Notes under the pieces: model-generated | Told to the model about the DNA's origin: nothing | Database searches by the model: none | What the model saw: the letters and a program-made list of their open reading frames with translations, nothing else | Part shown: positions 1 through 9,339 of the stretch, in pieces | How the letters are laid out: every line of letters starts with the position of its first letter | Numbering within the stretch: the first letter of the stretch is position 1 | Assembly: GCF_017873435.1 (NCBI RefSeq) | Contig: NZ_JAGGKG010000007.1 | Coordinates: 1-64,000, forward strand | Origin: Paenibacillus turicensis | Lineage (GTDB): Bacteria; Bacillota; Bacilli; Paenibacillales; Paenibacillaceae | Direction: 5' to 3' | DNA: 64,000 nucleotides | Position numbers and translations under genes: made by a program

Positions 1-11
1 AAACTAAATAA

Positions 12-97
12 CCAGTCGCCAGTGAATTACCGGCGTCTGGCTGCTTAAACTTGTAAGGTGTTTTGATCCCTGTCTCACATAAAGGGGTCAGTCCCCA
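12..97. repeat. Palindromic remnant, possible mobile-element end
   Basis: Two hairpin-forming stretches lie here. CCAGTCGCC at 12-20 pairs, with one mismatch, with GGCGTCTGG at 32-40, and GGGG at 84-87 faces CCCC at 93-96 across TCAGT. Short GGGG-N5-CCCC palindromes like the second often sit at the borders of small IS200/REP-type elements. The homology to the 3' end of the downstream surface gene begins at the last bases of this palindrome. No transposase is visible, so calling it an element end is inference. Confidence 0.35.
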
Positions 98-381
98 GTG
101 ATCCAGATGGTTTTATTATCGTTAACTTTAATATTGAATCGATACGAGATGGCAATCTAAAGGAACCACATTTGCAATATATTCATGCACCGATGATGAA
201 TCAGACAGTGGGAGAAGGGGCAAACAAGGAGAAATATCTAAATCAATGGTTAATGGAAGGCTTCCAAAATAAAATAGTAGATGCATATGGGAACCATTTT
301 AACTTAATTGATGGCGATACTGTTTTCTATCATGGCAATAAATCAAGTCGGGATGATTTTGGTTCGTATATTACTCACTAA
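96..381 (+). pseudogene. 3' fragment of a paralogue of the 1114-aa surface protein gene
   Basis: Bases 96-381 align without gaps to 5128-5413, the last 95 codons of the large secreted protein downstream. By eye I count about 15 differences in 286 bases. Only two change the protein, both Glu to Asp; the others are synonymous, including TAA against TGA stop codons. Similarity ends right after the stop on one side and at the GGGG-N5-CCCC palindrome on the other. There is no start codon with a ribosome-binding site, so this is a truncated gene, not a small gene. The synonymous pattern suggests that the parent was a functional paralogue until recently. Confidence 0.85.
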
Positions 382-707
382 TTTAATATTATACGATAAC
401 TAACTAATTTCAACTGAAACTTAACTTATAAGTAACTTTTTAAATCGTTATCACTCCTAATTATCCCTTAACGAATTAGAATTGTGTCCTAGTAGACCAT
501 CTAATTTAGAAGCTCCTTATTTAAAATTTTAAAAGGTCGAACGCAGAGTACAAAGTACTAGCAATCGATCTTTTTTTGTGCAAAGTTAGAACAATTTTAT
601 GAAATTAATAAAGACTTACAAATTTCGACAAAGTTAACACTTTAAATATGATAATATTTTCCTATATATGGTTCAAAAGTATGATACAGAGAATAGGAGA
701 GAATAAA
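382..707. other. Gene-free stretch upstream of the SLH gene
   Basis: AT-rich sequence between the truncated copy and the SLH gene. No ORF with a ribosome-binding site and no strong hairpin was seen. Its only recognisable content is the candidate promoter near its right end. Confidence 0.5.
625..652 (+). promoter_or_regulatory. Candidate sigma-A promoter of the SLH gene
   Basis: TCGACA at 625-630 and TATGAT at 647-652 are separated by 16 bases, about 56 bases before the chosen start codon. It is a fair but not perfect match to TTGACA/TATAAT. Confidence 0.45.
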
Positions 708-2033
708 ATGAAAAAACGTAGTTTGTCAGCTATTATCGTAGCTTCTTTACTCTTAAGTAGTACAGCTATACCTATCGCATTGGCTGAATCAGTTACAGAT
801 CAACAAGAGACCACTGAAGCAAGTGAGAGTGTTAAAACGCAAGAATCTAAAACGCTAGAGTCTCCCTTTACAGATATTCAAGGCCACTGGGCAGAAGTAA
901 ATATTAAACAGGCTTTTACACAAGGATACATAAGTGCTTCAGCAAATGGGAAATTCAATCCCAATCAGTTTGTGACACGCGCTGAATTTTTGAAAATGTT
1001 GATTGTAGCGCAGAACATAACGGTGGAGTCCCTTAATCAAGGCGAAGCGTGGTATAAGCCTTATATTACGGCAGGTGAAAATAAAGGGATTTATAAATCA
1101 GGAGAATATAAGGCTGAGCAATGGACAAGCCCGATTACTCGTCAAGAAATGGCTAGAATGGCGGTTAGAGCAATTGGCGCTGAGGACAAAGATAACGATG
1201 AGATGTATGTTGCAGTCCAAAAAGGGCTAATTAGTGGAACTGGTGATGGTAAGCTAAGTCCAGAAGGAAAAACAACCCGTGCCCAAGCGATTACAATTAT
1301 AGAGCGGGTGTTGAAGATTAATGAAGGAGAAAAACTCCCTGTTGATGATAAAGCCTTATCAGCAGCAGAGCAACATAAAAATGCACCAAAAGACCCATGG
1401 GGTAGGGCGATCAGAACAACTAATTTGCCTAAAAACTATAAGGATTTCCCGTATATATTAGCCGATGCACCTAATGAGTTGTATGACTTAAAGCATGAGT
1501 CTGCCTTTCCTGAGAAATTTAAAACTCCAGTTCAATTTTTTGAATCAGATGGCTTCAATAAAGCTGGTATTGATGGACTTGTAGAGTATGTAGAACAATA
1601 TGTAAATCAAATTGTAAATGTAGACTATACAACATTGAATCAGGCTTGGGCTGATAAGTTAATTGCTGTCATGAATACCACAAATAATGCAAGAGCTGTA
1701 AAAGAAGAGGTTGCCGAATATATTAAGAATGCCAAAGCGAATAAGGTAAAAATACAGGGAACTGTAAAAGCTGAGCCTTCGATTATTTTTATAGATGGAT
1801 CTACTTATATGCGGATATATTTTACTTTTAAAGTTACTGATTTCAAGAATACAAACAAAGCAATTTTTTATGATTCAACCAAGATTAATATCAAAAAAAA
1901 TATAGAGTATGTTGGATACTCTAACATTGCACTCTCCACACCTGCTTTTGGTGTTGCCGAAGGCGATTATTCTTATACTGTTGTATCGCTTTTTGCATCT
2001 TTGTTCGAAGAAGCAACATATCGACCTAGATAA
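708..2033 (+). CDS. SLH-domain surface protein
   Basis: A 441-residue exported protein. It starts at the ATG at 708, preceded by AGGAGA; a longer frame from 648 lacks a ribosome-binding site and would hide the signal peptide. Residues 1-27 form a signal peptide (KKR, hydrophobic core, cleavage after ALA). S-layer homology repeats follow: one with FTDIQGHWAE and TRAEFLKML (about 50-100), then degenerate ones ending with GDGKLSPEGKTTRAQAI at about 190. SLH repeats tether proteins to pyruvylated secondary cell-wall polymers. The C-terminal half, after about residue 225, is not recognised. The gene lies 35 bases ahead of the large secreted protein gene with no terminator between, so the two are probably cotranscribed. 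Confidence 0.85.
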   Translation: MKKRSLSAIIVASLLLSSTAIPIALAESVTDQQETTEASESVKTQESKTLESPFTDIQGHWAEVNIKQAFTQGYISASANGKFNPNQFVTRAEFLKMLIVAQNITVESLNQGEAWYKPYITAGENKGIYKSGEYKAEQWTSPITRQEMARMAVRAIGAEDKDNDEMYVAVQKGLISGTGDGKLSPEGKTTRAQAITIIERVLKINEGEKLPVDDKALSAAEQHKNAPKDPWGRAIRTTNLPKNYKDFPYILADAPNELYDLKHESAFPEKFKTPVQFFESDGFNKAGIDGLVEYVEQYVNQIVNVDYTTLNQAWADKLIAVMNTTNNARAVKEEVAEYIKNAKANKVKIQGTVKAEPSIIFIDGSTYMRIYFTFKVTDFKNTNKAIFYDSTKINIKKNIEYVGYSNIALSTPAFGVAEGDYSYTVVSLFASLFEEATYRPR

Positions 2034-2068
2034 AAAAAGTTAAAGGCTTATCTTTTAAGGAGAAGCTT

Positions 2069-5000
2069 ATGAAAATAAAAAGGTATTCATTTTATATATT
2101 AATAGTATTTATTATAGTGCTACTAGCTAGTCAACTTTTTAGTGTGGAAGTGAAGGCAGCAAAGGCAGAAATTGATTTTGAAAGTGGAACAGGAGATTTA
2201 ATTATCAAGGTTGATTCACATAAGGCATCAACTGGAATTAGATTTCGTACAGTAGATTGGATGGTTACTACTACATCATCTTGTAAGGGGAATAATTGTG
2301 TTCCTAAAAACTATAAAATGATTGGTTATCAATCGAAGGGAACTTTAAGTACGATCCCAAAAAATCCTGACCCAGGTAGCACATTTAAAACAGTATTCAG
2401 ACTTGAAGCTAAAGATGTTTATGATGTATTTAAAGATTTTAAAAATGAAGATCGAACCAGCGGCTATTTTTATTTTAATGGCTATCTTGAATCCTATGAT
2501 GCTAAAACAGGGAAAACAAGAAAAGGACCTTTTAAAACATTAGAAGGAATTCGAGAATCTGAAGGATGGCAACATAAGGGTGATTTCAGAAATTATTTTG
2601 ATATAAAGGTTCCAGATTCTCCACACCCACTGACCATTATTACTCAGGTTTTAGATGGAAGTGGAAAAATAATAAAAAAAGACATTGTGAAAGAAGAGAA
2701 GCATAAATTATTTGTTGAAATTAATTATACTGTGGATGCAACTAAAGACTATAAGGGGCAAGTGGCAAAATTACTTCAATCTTCATTTATTCCTAAGTCA
2801 AAACTTGGAAAAGATAAAATTATAGTTAAAAAAGACGACGATAGAAATTGGAAATTTACGATTCCCCCAGGTGGAGCTGATTTAGTTATCACCTATTTAT
2901 TAGAAGGCTCCTCATTACCACCGGAAGGCAAGTGTCAAATCCAAATTCATTCCCCTTCCAAAGGACAAACCATGACTGACCAGGTCATGGACCCTTCTGT
3001 TAGTGGGAAGCTTAGAGCGGATATGCGAGGGAATGAACGATTTAATGTTCTTATGGGAATTCCCACGTCTGAGGATTTGTATGCAAATGTGCTTGCTAAT
3101 GAATATTTGTTTAAACAACAGTGGGCAAACATGAGAGGGAATGTCACGTATGATGTGGATGTTATAAAAACATTTAATAAAGTGTGGACGATAGAAGGAG
3201 AAGAAGCTACTGACACAGACCCTGGAACACCAGATATACCTATGAGAGTCCCTGAACCTGTAAAAGAAACGATTACAGTAACAAGGGATTATGCTTATTG
3301 GCAAATTGATAATCTAGAAGTATACGGGATAAATAATGCGTTTCTATCAAATTATGCTTTAGGTGGGATGGGTGGAAGTGTAACACTAAATCCTTATGGG
3401 TATTACCCACCAAGATTAGCTTCAATGCATAGTGACGATGTAGAAGACCATGTCATTCCGTCAGCCTGTGATGAAATCGACTTAGGAGAAGAGGACATAG
3501 GCGGAGAAGGAGAAACTTCAGAACCTTCCTTACCCGACTATATGTCAGAATTTAAAGCAGAAGCCGAAGCGTCGATTAAAGAAAATACAGTCAAAAATGA
3601 TTACGTTAATTTTAATGGTGATTTACTTATGGATGATGAGGAAACTGAAACTACAGGACCTACACCAAGTTCAATCCCAAGACCGTCTGTCATAGATCAA
3701 GATGTGCTTTATGAAGATCAACTTACTATTAGTTACACGCTGACTAATAAAGCAAATCAACCGACAACAGGCGAAATTAATTACGAGTTGTTACCAGATA
3801 ATGTAGGGGGAGGGGAAGATAAAACTTTTCCAATTCCAAATGTAAATCCAGTGACAGTGCATACGCCAGTTGTCAATTATTCAGCGGTTTCTGATGATCA
3901 ACGTCATAATCAGAAAAGTAGTCCAAATTTAAAGCGCTCAGCTTTAATTTTAGAACGACCGTTTGTGGTAAGAATCCCAACCTCAGGGCAACATCTACCC
4001 GAAAGTAGTTATCCTGGTTATGGGAATCGTGATTACGAAAAATATTTCAGAACAAAGCAGGTTAAATTTCCCTTTGATGTGTATGATGCAACCCAAACTA
4101 ACTTTTATCCTAAAAATACATGGATTGATATTCCAGTCGAGCAGCTTGAAACCACCTTTTTCTTACCTGTATGGGTAGATGAAGGAGATTATCAGGTTTA
4201 CTTCCGAAATATTGCAGAAAATGCACCGGATGATTTACCTTATCAATATGATGCTAACCTTGATTTATACAACCATGTTGCGGCAGATGAGGTGGCGGTT
4301 GAGGTCATTGGGCGACTATATGATTTTCACATTACAGATGTTGCTGATTATAATTGGGAGCGTGTATTCCGAGTCGCAGAAGGAAGTAATCAACCCACAG
4401 GGGTATCCTATTGGATTGGTGATAAAAATATAGACGGTGCACCTAGAGGAAATAGTAGCCCTTACATGTTGTCCATTTATCCTGGTAGTCACCCATTACA
4501 AGGGTATAAAAATGCAGTCATTAAAACGGGGTATCACTTTAAATTTGATCTGAAAACAAAAGGAAATATGTTTGGACAACAGGATGGAATTCGGATCACA
4601 CCACAATTTCGCTATGTGAGCAAAACAGGGAAGGACTATGGTGAGGTAGATTTATATTATAGAACGGATGACAATCCTTTTGTAAAAATAGGCTCCAAGC
4701 AAGATGTTGTGCAAAGATATACGATTTTAAATGAACGACTTAGAAATGTTCCTGTGCAAGAATTAATAGATAGTGCTAGATATGAATATCAATATGAAAC
4801 TGAAATTAAGCAGGGAGGTAAAGCAACAGGGTTAACACAAGAAGCCTATATTGAAAATTTTATTAATAAACAAAGCAAACAAAAAACACCAATTGGAAGC
4901 TATAGCTTGTTGTTATTACCAAGACAGCTTGGAACGATGATGGGTCCTAAAGATTGGTATTTGAATTTACCGATGCCTGCCTCTGTTAATCAGATGAGAG

Positions 5001-5413
5001 CCAATGTTGCTGTGCAGCGATGGTATGGGGAATATAGCTTACCTACTGCTCCGTATATTGTAACAAAGGGAACTAATCTTGGACGTTACGGGACTTTAGA
5101 TGATAAATCAACGGTTTTTTTGCAAAACAGTGAGCCAGATGGTTTTATTATCGTTAACTTTAATATTGAATCCATTCGTGACGGCAATCTAAAGGAACCA
5201 CATTTGCAATATATTCATGCACCGATGATGAATCAGACAGTGGGAGAAGGGGCAAACAAAGAGAAATATCTAAATCAATGGTTAATGGAAGGCTTCCAAA
5301 ATAAAATTGTAGATGCATATGGAAACCATTTCAACTTAATTGAGGGCGATACTGTTTTCTATCATGGTAATAAATCAAGTCGGGATGATTTTGGTTCGTA
5401 TATCACCCATTGA
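2069..5413 (+). CDS. Large secreted protein of unknown function (DUF5704-like)
   Basis: A 1114-residue protein with an N-terminal signal peptide or anchor (KIKR, hydrophobic residues 8-24, then VEVKAA). The start ATG follows AAGGAGA at 5-base spacing. The body is rich in beta-type sequence with many Thr, Pro, Asp and Tyr, and has an acidic stretch at about residues 465-485 (EIDLGEEDIGGEGE). From memory it resembles the DUF5704 family found with SLH proteins in Paenibacillus and Brevibacillus; I cannot confirm that here. No catalytic motif is apparent. Its partner is the SLH protein just upstream, suggesting a wall-attached surface complex. The last 95 codons are duplicated at the left edge of the window. 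Confidence 0.75.
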   Translation: MKIKRYSFYILIVFIIVLLASQLFSVEVKAAKAEIDFESGTGDLIIKVDSHKASTGIRFRTVDWMVTTTSSCKGNNCVPKNYKMIGYQSKGTLSTIPKNPDPGSTFKTVFRLEAKDVYDVFKDFKNEDRTSGYFYFNGYLESYDAKTGKTRKGPFKTLEGIRESEGWQHKGDFRNYFDIKVPDSPHPLTIITQVLDGSGKIIKKDIVKEEKHKLFVEINYTVDATKDYKGQVAKLLQSSFIPKSKLGKDKIIVKKDDDRNWKFTIPPGGADLVITYLLEGSSLPPEGKCQIQIHSPSKGQTMTDQVMDPSVSGKLRADMRGNERFNVLMGIPTSEDLYANVLANEYLFKQQWANMRGNVTYDVDVIKTFNKVWTIEGEEATDTDPGTPDIPMRVPEPVKETITVTRDYAYWQIDNLEVYGINNAFLSNYALGGMGGSVTLNPYGYYPPRLASMHSDDVEDHVIPSACDEIDLGEEDIGGEGETSEPSLPDYMSEFKAEAEASIKENTVKNDYVNFNGDLLMDDEETETTGPTPSSIPRPSVIDQDVLYEDQLTISYTLTNKANQPTTGEINYELLPDNVGGGEDKTFPIPNVNPVTVHTPVVNYSAVSDDQRHNQKSSPNLKRSALILERPFVVRIPTSGQHLPESSYPGYGNRDYEKYFRTKQVKFPFDVYDATQTNFYPKNTWIDIPVEQLETTFFLPVWVDEGDYQVYFRNIAENAPDDLPYQYDANLDLYNHVAADEVAVEVIGRLYDFHITDVADYNWERVFRVAEGSNQPTGVSYWIGDKNIDGAPRGNSSPYMLSIYPGSHPLQGYKNAVIKTGYHFKFDLKTKGNMFGQQDGIRITPQFRYVSKTGKDYGEVDLYYRTDDNPFVKIGSKQDVVQRYTILNERLRNVPVQELIDSARYEYQYETEIKQGGKATGLTQEAYIENFINKQSKQKTPIGSYSLLLLPRQLGTMMGPKDWYLNLPMPASVNQMRANVAVQRWYGEYSLPTAPYIVTKGTNLGRYGTLDDKSTVFLQNSEPDGFIIVNFNIESIRDGNLKEPHLQYIHAPMMNQTVGEGANKEKYLNQWLMEGFQNKIVDAYGNHFNLIEGDTVFYHGNKSSRDDFGSYITH

Positions 5414-5497
5414 TTTAGTTCAATAATATTGCAAAAAGAATCGACTTCACATCATTTAAAAATCTCAGTAAATCACATATAAATAGCACATTAAAAT

Positions 5498-5558
5498 AAC
5501 CCTTAGCGACTCAAACCGTCTATTTCATTAGATTAGTTGATCGTTAAGGGTTACTTTT
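5498..5558 (+). terminator. Terminator of the SLH/surface protein operon
   Basis: AACCCTTAGCGA at 5498-5509 pairs with TCGTTAAGGGTT at 5541-5552 (one G-T pair), followed by ACTTTTTC. The loop is long. Confidence 0.65.
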
Positions 5559-5654
5559 TCATCTATTCTTTAAAATAAACTCGTCCACATTTGTGATAAT
5601 ATAAAAATAACATGTATTTTGTTCAGGATTTATTTAAGGAAAGGAATCACCATA

Positions 5655-6812
5655 ATGTATCTAAAGCTCAACGAAAGTGAATTTTCATTGACTGCTGAGG
5701 GAACGACGATTCAGTTGTTTGCTAAAGAGTTTGCACTGTTACAATTTCTTTTCCTTAATCAAGGACAGGCTTTTAGCCGGGAGCAATTGTTAGATAAAGT
5801 ATGGCAAGGAGAACATCCGACAGATCGAACAGTGGATGATCATATTTATCGATTGCGGAAAAAATTGAATCCTTTGTCTGGAGTAGAAATTGTAACGATT
5901 CGTAGCTTTGGCTATTCCTTACGTGTTCATAGATTACATAACGAACAAAATTTCAAGCCTACTTTGCAAGATTCTGAGTTAAATGCAGCGATGCGGGATG
6001 TTTTTGTGAAATATCATCAGTATGGTCAAGGAAAATCGATGTTAGCGCTCGCGGATCAACAGGACTTATTAGGATATGAGGTTGATAAATTTTATGCTGT
6101 ATATATTCACTTTGTACAGGGTGATTTGCAGTGGTTATTGTATTCTAAGGATGTCGCAACTGAAGAGCGATTGTATTGGTTATTGTTAAATTATATGTAC
6201 CTAAGTGAACCCGAGAAAGCACTTTATTATTGTGAGCTTGCCTTGAAAAAGAATGTATTATTGCCTTCCCAACATTTGGAGCTGGAGATCTTAAACATTA
6301 TTGATTTGTATGCACTAACAGGGAAGAAAGATCAAGCGTTAAAACGACTTGAACTTACATACAGCTATTGTGAGCAACCTGAGATGAGCAACTTTTATTT
6401 ATCGACTGCAATTACTGAAATGTATGTACATTTATTATTTGAACATCCAAATGAGCTAAGATTGAGCCAACTAGCAGAAGAGATTGAGCACCTTTTATTA
6501 GAAAAACCATACTTACGAGAAACAGGCAGTTTTCAGGTGATTAAAGGGTTGAGCTTATTCAAGCAAAAGCAATGGGAAACAGGAGAGTTATTGGTTGATA
6601 AAGGGTTACAGATTATGGAGCTTTCAGGTTTTGTTCCTTTATATTACTTTGCATTATATCGTGTATATCACTACACAATGAGATTTTCAGTGAAAGGCAA
6701 CCTACAAAAGAAGTATATTGGACTATATGAAGCCGCAAAGCATAAGAGGGACTACACTGCGCTCTTACCCCAACTTGAACATAAAATACACAAGATGCTG
6801 GTAACCCTCTGA
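5655..6812 (+). CDS. Winged-helix (OmpR-type) regulator with helical repeat domain
   Basis: A 385-residue protein. The start is ATG 5655 behind AAGGAAAGGA; a TTG at 5619 is open but lacks a ribosome-binding site. Residues about 5-95 form a Trans_reg_C winged helix (FALLQFLFLNQGQAFSREQLLDKVW, then TVDDHIYRLRKKL and a TIRSFGYSL wing). No receiver domain precedes it, so it is not an ordinary response regulator. The remaining 290 residues are helical with TPR-like spacing, as in SARP- or MalT-like regulators that sense a ligand or partner. It ends 69 bases before the MFS transporter gene and may control it; that is inference. Confidence 0.75.
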   Translation: MYLKLNESEFSLTAEGTTIQLFAKEFALLQFLFLNQGQAFSREQLLDKVWQGEHPTDRTVDDHIYRLRKKLNPLSGVEIVTIRSFGYSLRVHRLHNEQNFKPTLQDSELNAAMRDVFVKYHQYGQGKSMLALADQQDLLGYEVDKFYAVYIHFVQGDLQWLLYSKDVATEERLYWLLLNYMYLSEPEKALYYCELALKKNVLLPSQHLELEILNIIDLYALTGKKDQALKRLELTYSYCEQPEMSNFYLSTAITEMYVHLLFEHPNELRLSQLAEEIEHLLLEKPYLRETGSFQVIKGLSLFKQKQWETGELLVDKGLQIMELSGFVPLYYFALYRVYHYTMRFSVKGNLQKKYIGLYEAAKHKRDYTALLPQLEHKIHKMLVTL

Positions 6813-6881
6813 TATTACTCTGACAATCCATAAGTACACTTCATACGATAGAAATTTTAGTGTCGTAATGGAGGAGAAGAA

Positions 6882-8288
6882 ATGGATGAAAAGAGAGGAT
6901 ACAAAAATAGAGGTTTATTAAACAATCAAACCTTTAGAAAAGTTTTTATTGTGTACATGCTTACTACCTTTGGGGATTGGTTTGATGCTTTAGCGATTCA
7001 GGTTGTTGTAGGTTATCGCTGGGGAGTAAGCCCCTTAATGCTAGCGTTGATTCCAATTGCAATAGCACTGCCTGGAGTTTTGCTTAGTTCTGTAGCTGGT
7101 GTTGTTGCTGATCGACTTTCTCAAGTGAAAATAATGCGGGTTTGTAATCTGCTAACTGCGGTATTATCCTTAACCATATTTTTAGCACCTAATATGATTT
7201 GGCTGCTTTGCTTCATAGCTGTTCGTGCCGCTGTCTCAACGATTTACGTTCCTGCACAACAAGCACTTACGAGAGTAATTGTAAGAGAGAATCAAATATT
7301 AAAGGCTACCTCCTTTAATGGTCTAGTCAATCAAGGTTCAAAGATTGCAGGGCCCTTGCTTGGTGGGTTTGCCCTACTTTTATTTAGTCCAGAGTGGTGT
7401 ATTTTGTTTAATGCCTGTGTAAGATTTGTTTGCTTTTTGATGTTATTTTTAGTAAAAGACAAGCAGGTTAATGAAACAAACGCACATATAGAAACTAGAA
7501 CAAGAGCTGAAGCAGAGCAAGAAGTATATTCACAATTAGATCCACAAGTAAACCCTCAAGCATATCCAGAGGTACAACTAAGTGATCATAGTGATGCCTT
7601 GGTTGAACCAAAAAGCTCTTTTCGGTTAATGTGGCGGGAAGGTTGGACATTCATATTTGGCAATAAATTATTAAGAAATACACTTTTATTTGGGTTCATA
7701 GGCACAATTACGATCCAGATGATTGATTACCAGTTTACAAGCTTATTTCGTACAATTGCACCATCACAAGAGTCATTTTTAGGCTGGATGATAGCTGCTT
7801 CAGGACTAGGTGCTATAGGTAGTATCTTGATGATGAATAAAATGAATAAGATGAATACGGCGCTAAATTATGGCTGGCGATTAGGAACGGGATATATTTT
7901 AATTGGCATTTCAATAGTAGGTTTAGGTATGCTGAATGTAGGACAATCTTTATTATTTATTTTGTTATTAGGTCTAGTGTTGGGAATAGGAAATGGGATA
8001 TTTTTTATTACATTTAGCTATTGCCTACAGAAGGAAACCCATTCCAAGATGATTGGTCGTGTATTTGGGATTCAAAGTACTTTACTAAGTATGGTTATGT
8101 TATTAGCACCTTTATTAGGTGGGGTTTTAGTTCAGCTTAAAGGAGCACAAGACATATTTGTGGCGTTAGGATTACTTATTTTATGTATTGGACTGCTAGG
8201 TGTCGTATTCAATACAATGATTTGGCCTCACCATCTACAGAGGGAGCATAGCAATGAAAACAATCAAGTCAAGGAGTATAGCACCTAA
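6882..8288 (+). CDS. MFS transporter (MFS_3/EntS-like)
   Basis: A 468-residue integral membrane protein with about 12 hydrophobic helices. Helices 6 and 7 are separated by a polar, Gln/Glu-rich cytoplasmic loop at roughly residues 200-245. The loop between helices 2 and 3 carries GVVADRLSQVKIMR, a version of the MFS A-motif. The overall pattern is that of drug or siderophore efflux MFS proteins such as EntS; the substrate cannot be told. The start ATG follows GGAGGAG. The last 35 bases overlap the next gene, implying cotranscription and translational coupling. Confidence 0.8.
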   Translation: MDEKRGYKNRGLLNNQTFRKVFIVYMLTTFGDWFDALAIQVVVGYRWGVSPLMLALIPIAIALPGVLLSSVAGVVADRLSQVKIMRVCNLLTAVLSLTIFLAPNMIWLLCFIAVRAAVSTIYVPAQQALTRVIVRENQILKATSFNGLVNQGSKIAGPLLGGFALLLFSPEWCILFNACVRFVCFLMLFLVKDKQVNETNAHIETRTRAEAEQEVYSQLDPQVNPQAYPEVQLSDHSDALVEPKSSFRLMWREGWTFIFGNKLLRNTLLFGFIGTITIQMIDYQFTSLFRTIAPSQESFLGWMIAASGLGAIGSILMMNKMNKMNTALNYGWRLGTGYILIGISIVGLGMLNVGQSLLFILLLGLVLGIGNGIFFITFSYCLQKETHSKMIGRVFGIQSTLLSMVMLLAPLLGGVLVQLKGAQDIFVALGLLILCIGLLGVVFNTMIWPHHLQREHSNENNQVKEYST

Positions 8289-9258
8289 ATTTATTTATAT
8301 GTATGCTTGTCATGAAACGGAGCAGGAATTATGTAGTATGGAATTAGAAAGCTTGCTAGGAATTGAGTTAGGTATGAATAAGGATTCTAGTGGAAATCGT
8401 TCCTATATTTTGTCTGATATCAACCTTGAGGATAACCGTAGTCCTTTTATTACGGCAAAAATGGAAATCTTGTATGAAACCTCTTCATTAGAGGAACTGT
8501 TGAATGTGATCCAGACGTTGGAGTTTGCGAAGCATGAGACCTTTAAGGTTCATTATTTGAAGCAAGGTGAAATCAAGGATTATGAGCAAAAGCGTAATAT
8601 AGAGCGCAGACTTGGAGCTGTTATTCAAGGTAAAGCAAGCATGAAGTCCCCGGATATCCTGTTTGGAGTACTCTCTACGTCACAGCCTGAACGCTGGTAT
8701 TTTGGAAAATGTGTGGAAGCCACTTCCCCTTGGCTTGCTCATAAGCACAAGCCCCAAAATTATTCTACAGGGTTAAGTACAGTAGTAGCTAGAGCGTTAG
8801 TGAATATCGTTGCACCTCAGATTGAGGGGACTAGAGTGATTGATCCATGTTGTGGTATGGGCAATGTAGTTATTGAAGGTTTATCCATGGGCGTAAATAT
8901 TGTGGGGAGGGACATTAACCCTCTTGCGATTCGTGGAGCAAGAACAAATTTGCACCATTTTGGTTATGGAGATTCATTATTAGTCGAGCTTGGGGATTTG
9001 CGTGATATTACTGCGAAATATGATGCGGCGATTGTAGATATGCCTTATAATCTATGTTCTGTCATGTCCTTAGAAACGCGTCAGGAAATGCTAAAGGCGG
9101 TGTTTCGCTTTAGTGATCGTATTGTGATTGTTTCTTCTGAGCAGCTAGAGCAAGATATTGTTGAAGCAGGAGGATATATTCAAAAAAAATGTACAGTGAG
9201 AAAAGGGTCGTTTGTTCGATCCGTATGGTTGTGTTGTGACGCTATGGCTAGGTTGTAA
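8254..9258 (+). CDS. TRM11-like SAM-dependent RNA methyltransferase
   Basis: A 334-residue protein. The C-terminal half is a Rossmann methyltransferase: the SAM-binding loop DPCCGMG is at residues 197-203, the acidic end of strand 2 is GRDINPLA at about 218, and the catalytic motif DMPYN at 262-266 is a variant of the D/N-P-P-Y motif of N-methyltransferases. The N-terminal half matches the THUMP-like or UPF0020/TRM11 layout, so the likely substrate is a guanine or other base in tRNA or rRNA. It starts inside the MFS gene at an ATG preceded by GAGGGAG. The pairing with an exporter looks positional rather than functional. Confidence 0.8.
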   Translation: MKTIKSRSIAPKFIYMYACHETEQELCSMELESLLGIELGMNKDSSGNRSYILSDINLEDNRSPFITAKMEILYETSSLEELLNVIQTLEFAKHETFKVHYLKQGEIKDYEQKRNIERRLGAVIQGKASMKSPDILFGVLSTSQPERWYFGKCVEATSPWLAHKHKPQNYSTGLSTVVARALVNIVAPQIEGTRVIDPCCGMGNVVIEGLSMGVNIVGRDINPLAIRGARTNLHHFGYGDSLLVELGDLRDITAKYDAAIVDMPYNLCSVMSLETRQEMLKAVFRFSDRIVIVSSEQLEQDIVEAGGYIQKKCTVRKGSFVRSVWLCCDAMARL

Positions 9259-9280
9259 GTCTTTGACTAGGTTGTAAGTC
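9248..9280. repeat. 14-bp tandem repeat before btuF
   Basis: CTAGGTTGTAAGTC occurs at 9248-9261 and again at 9267-9280, a 19-base period. The first copy contains the stop codon of the methyltransferase gene, and the second supplies the -35 box of the btuF promoter. It may be a local duplication or a regulator site. Confidence 0.6.
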
Positions 9281-9300
9281 AGTCGCTTTTGACCTATAAT
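9272..9300 (+). promoter_or_regulatory. Promoter of the btuFCD-type operon
   Basis: TTGTAA at 9272-9277 and TATAAT at 9295-9300 are separated by exactly 17 bases, 39 bases before the btuF start codon. The short leader leaves no room for a cobalamin riboswitch. Confidence 0.7.
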
Positions 9301-9339
9301 TTCGGTAGGATAAGTGAGGAATAGAAAGGGAGAGGAATC

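Noticed and set aside
2915..3304. Open frame of 129 codons antisense to the large surface protein gene
   Set aside because: The sense frame is continuous with good codon use; the antisense frame has no start signal or domain.
9259..9339. A cobalamin riboswitch before the btuF-type gene
   Set aside because: Only 81 bases separate the genes, and the promoter leaves a leader of about 30 bases. There is no B12-box or room for the aptamer.
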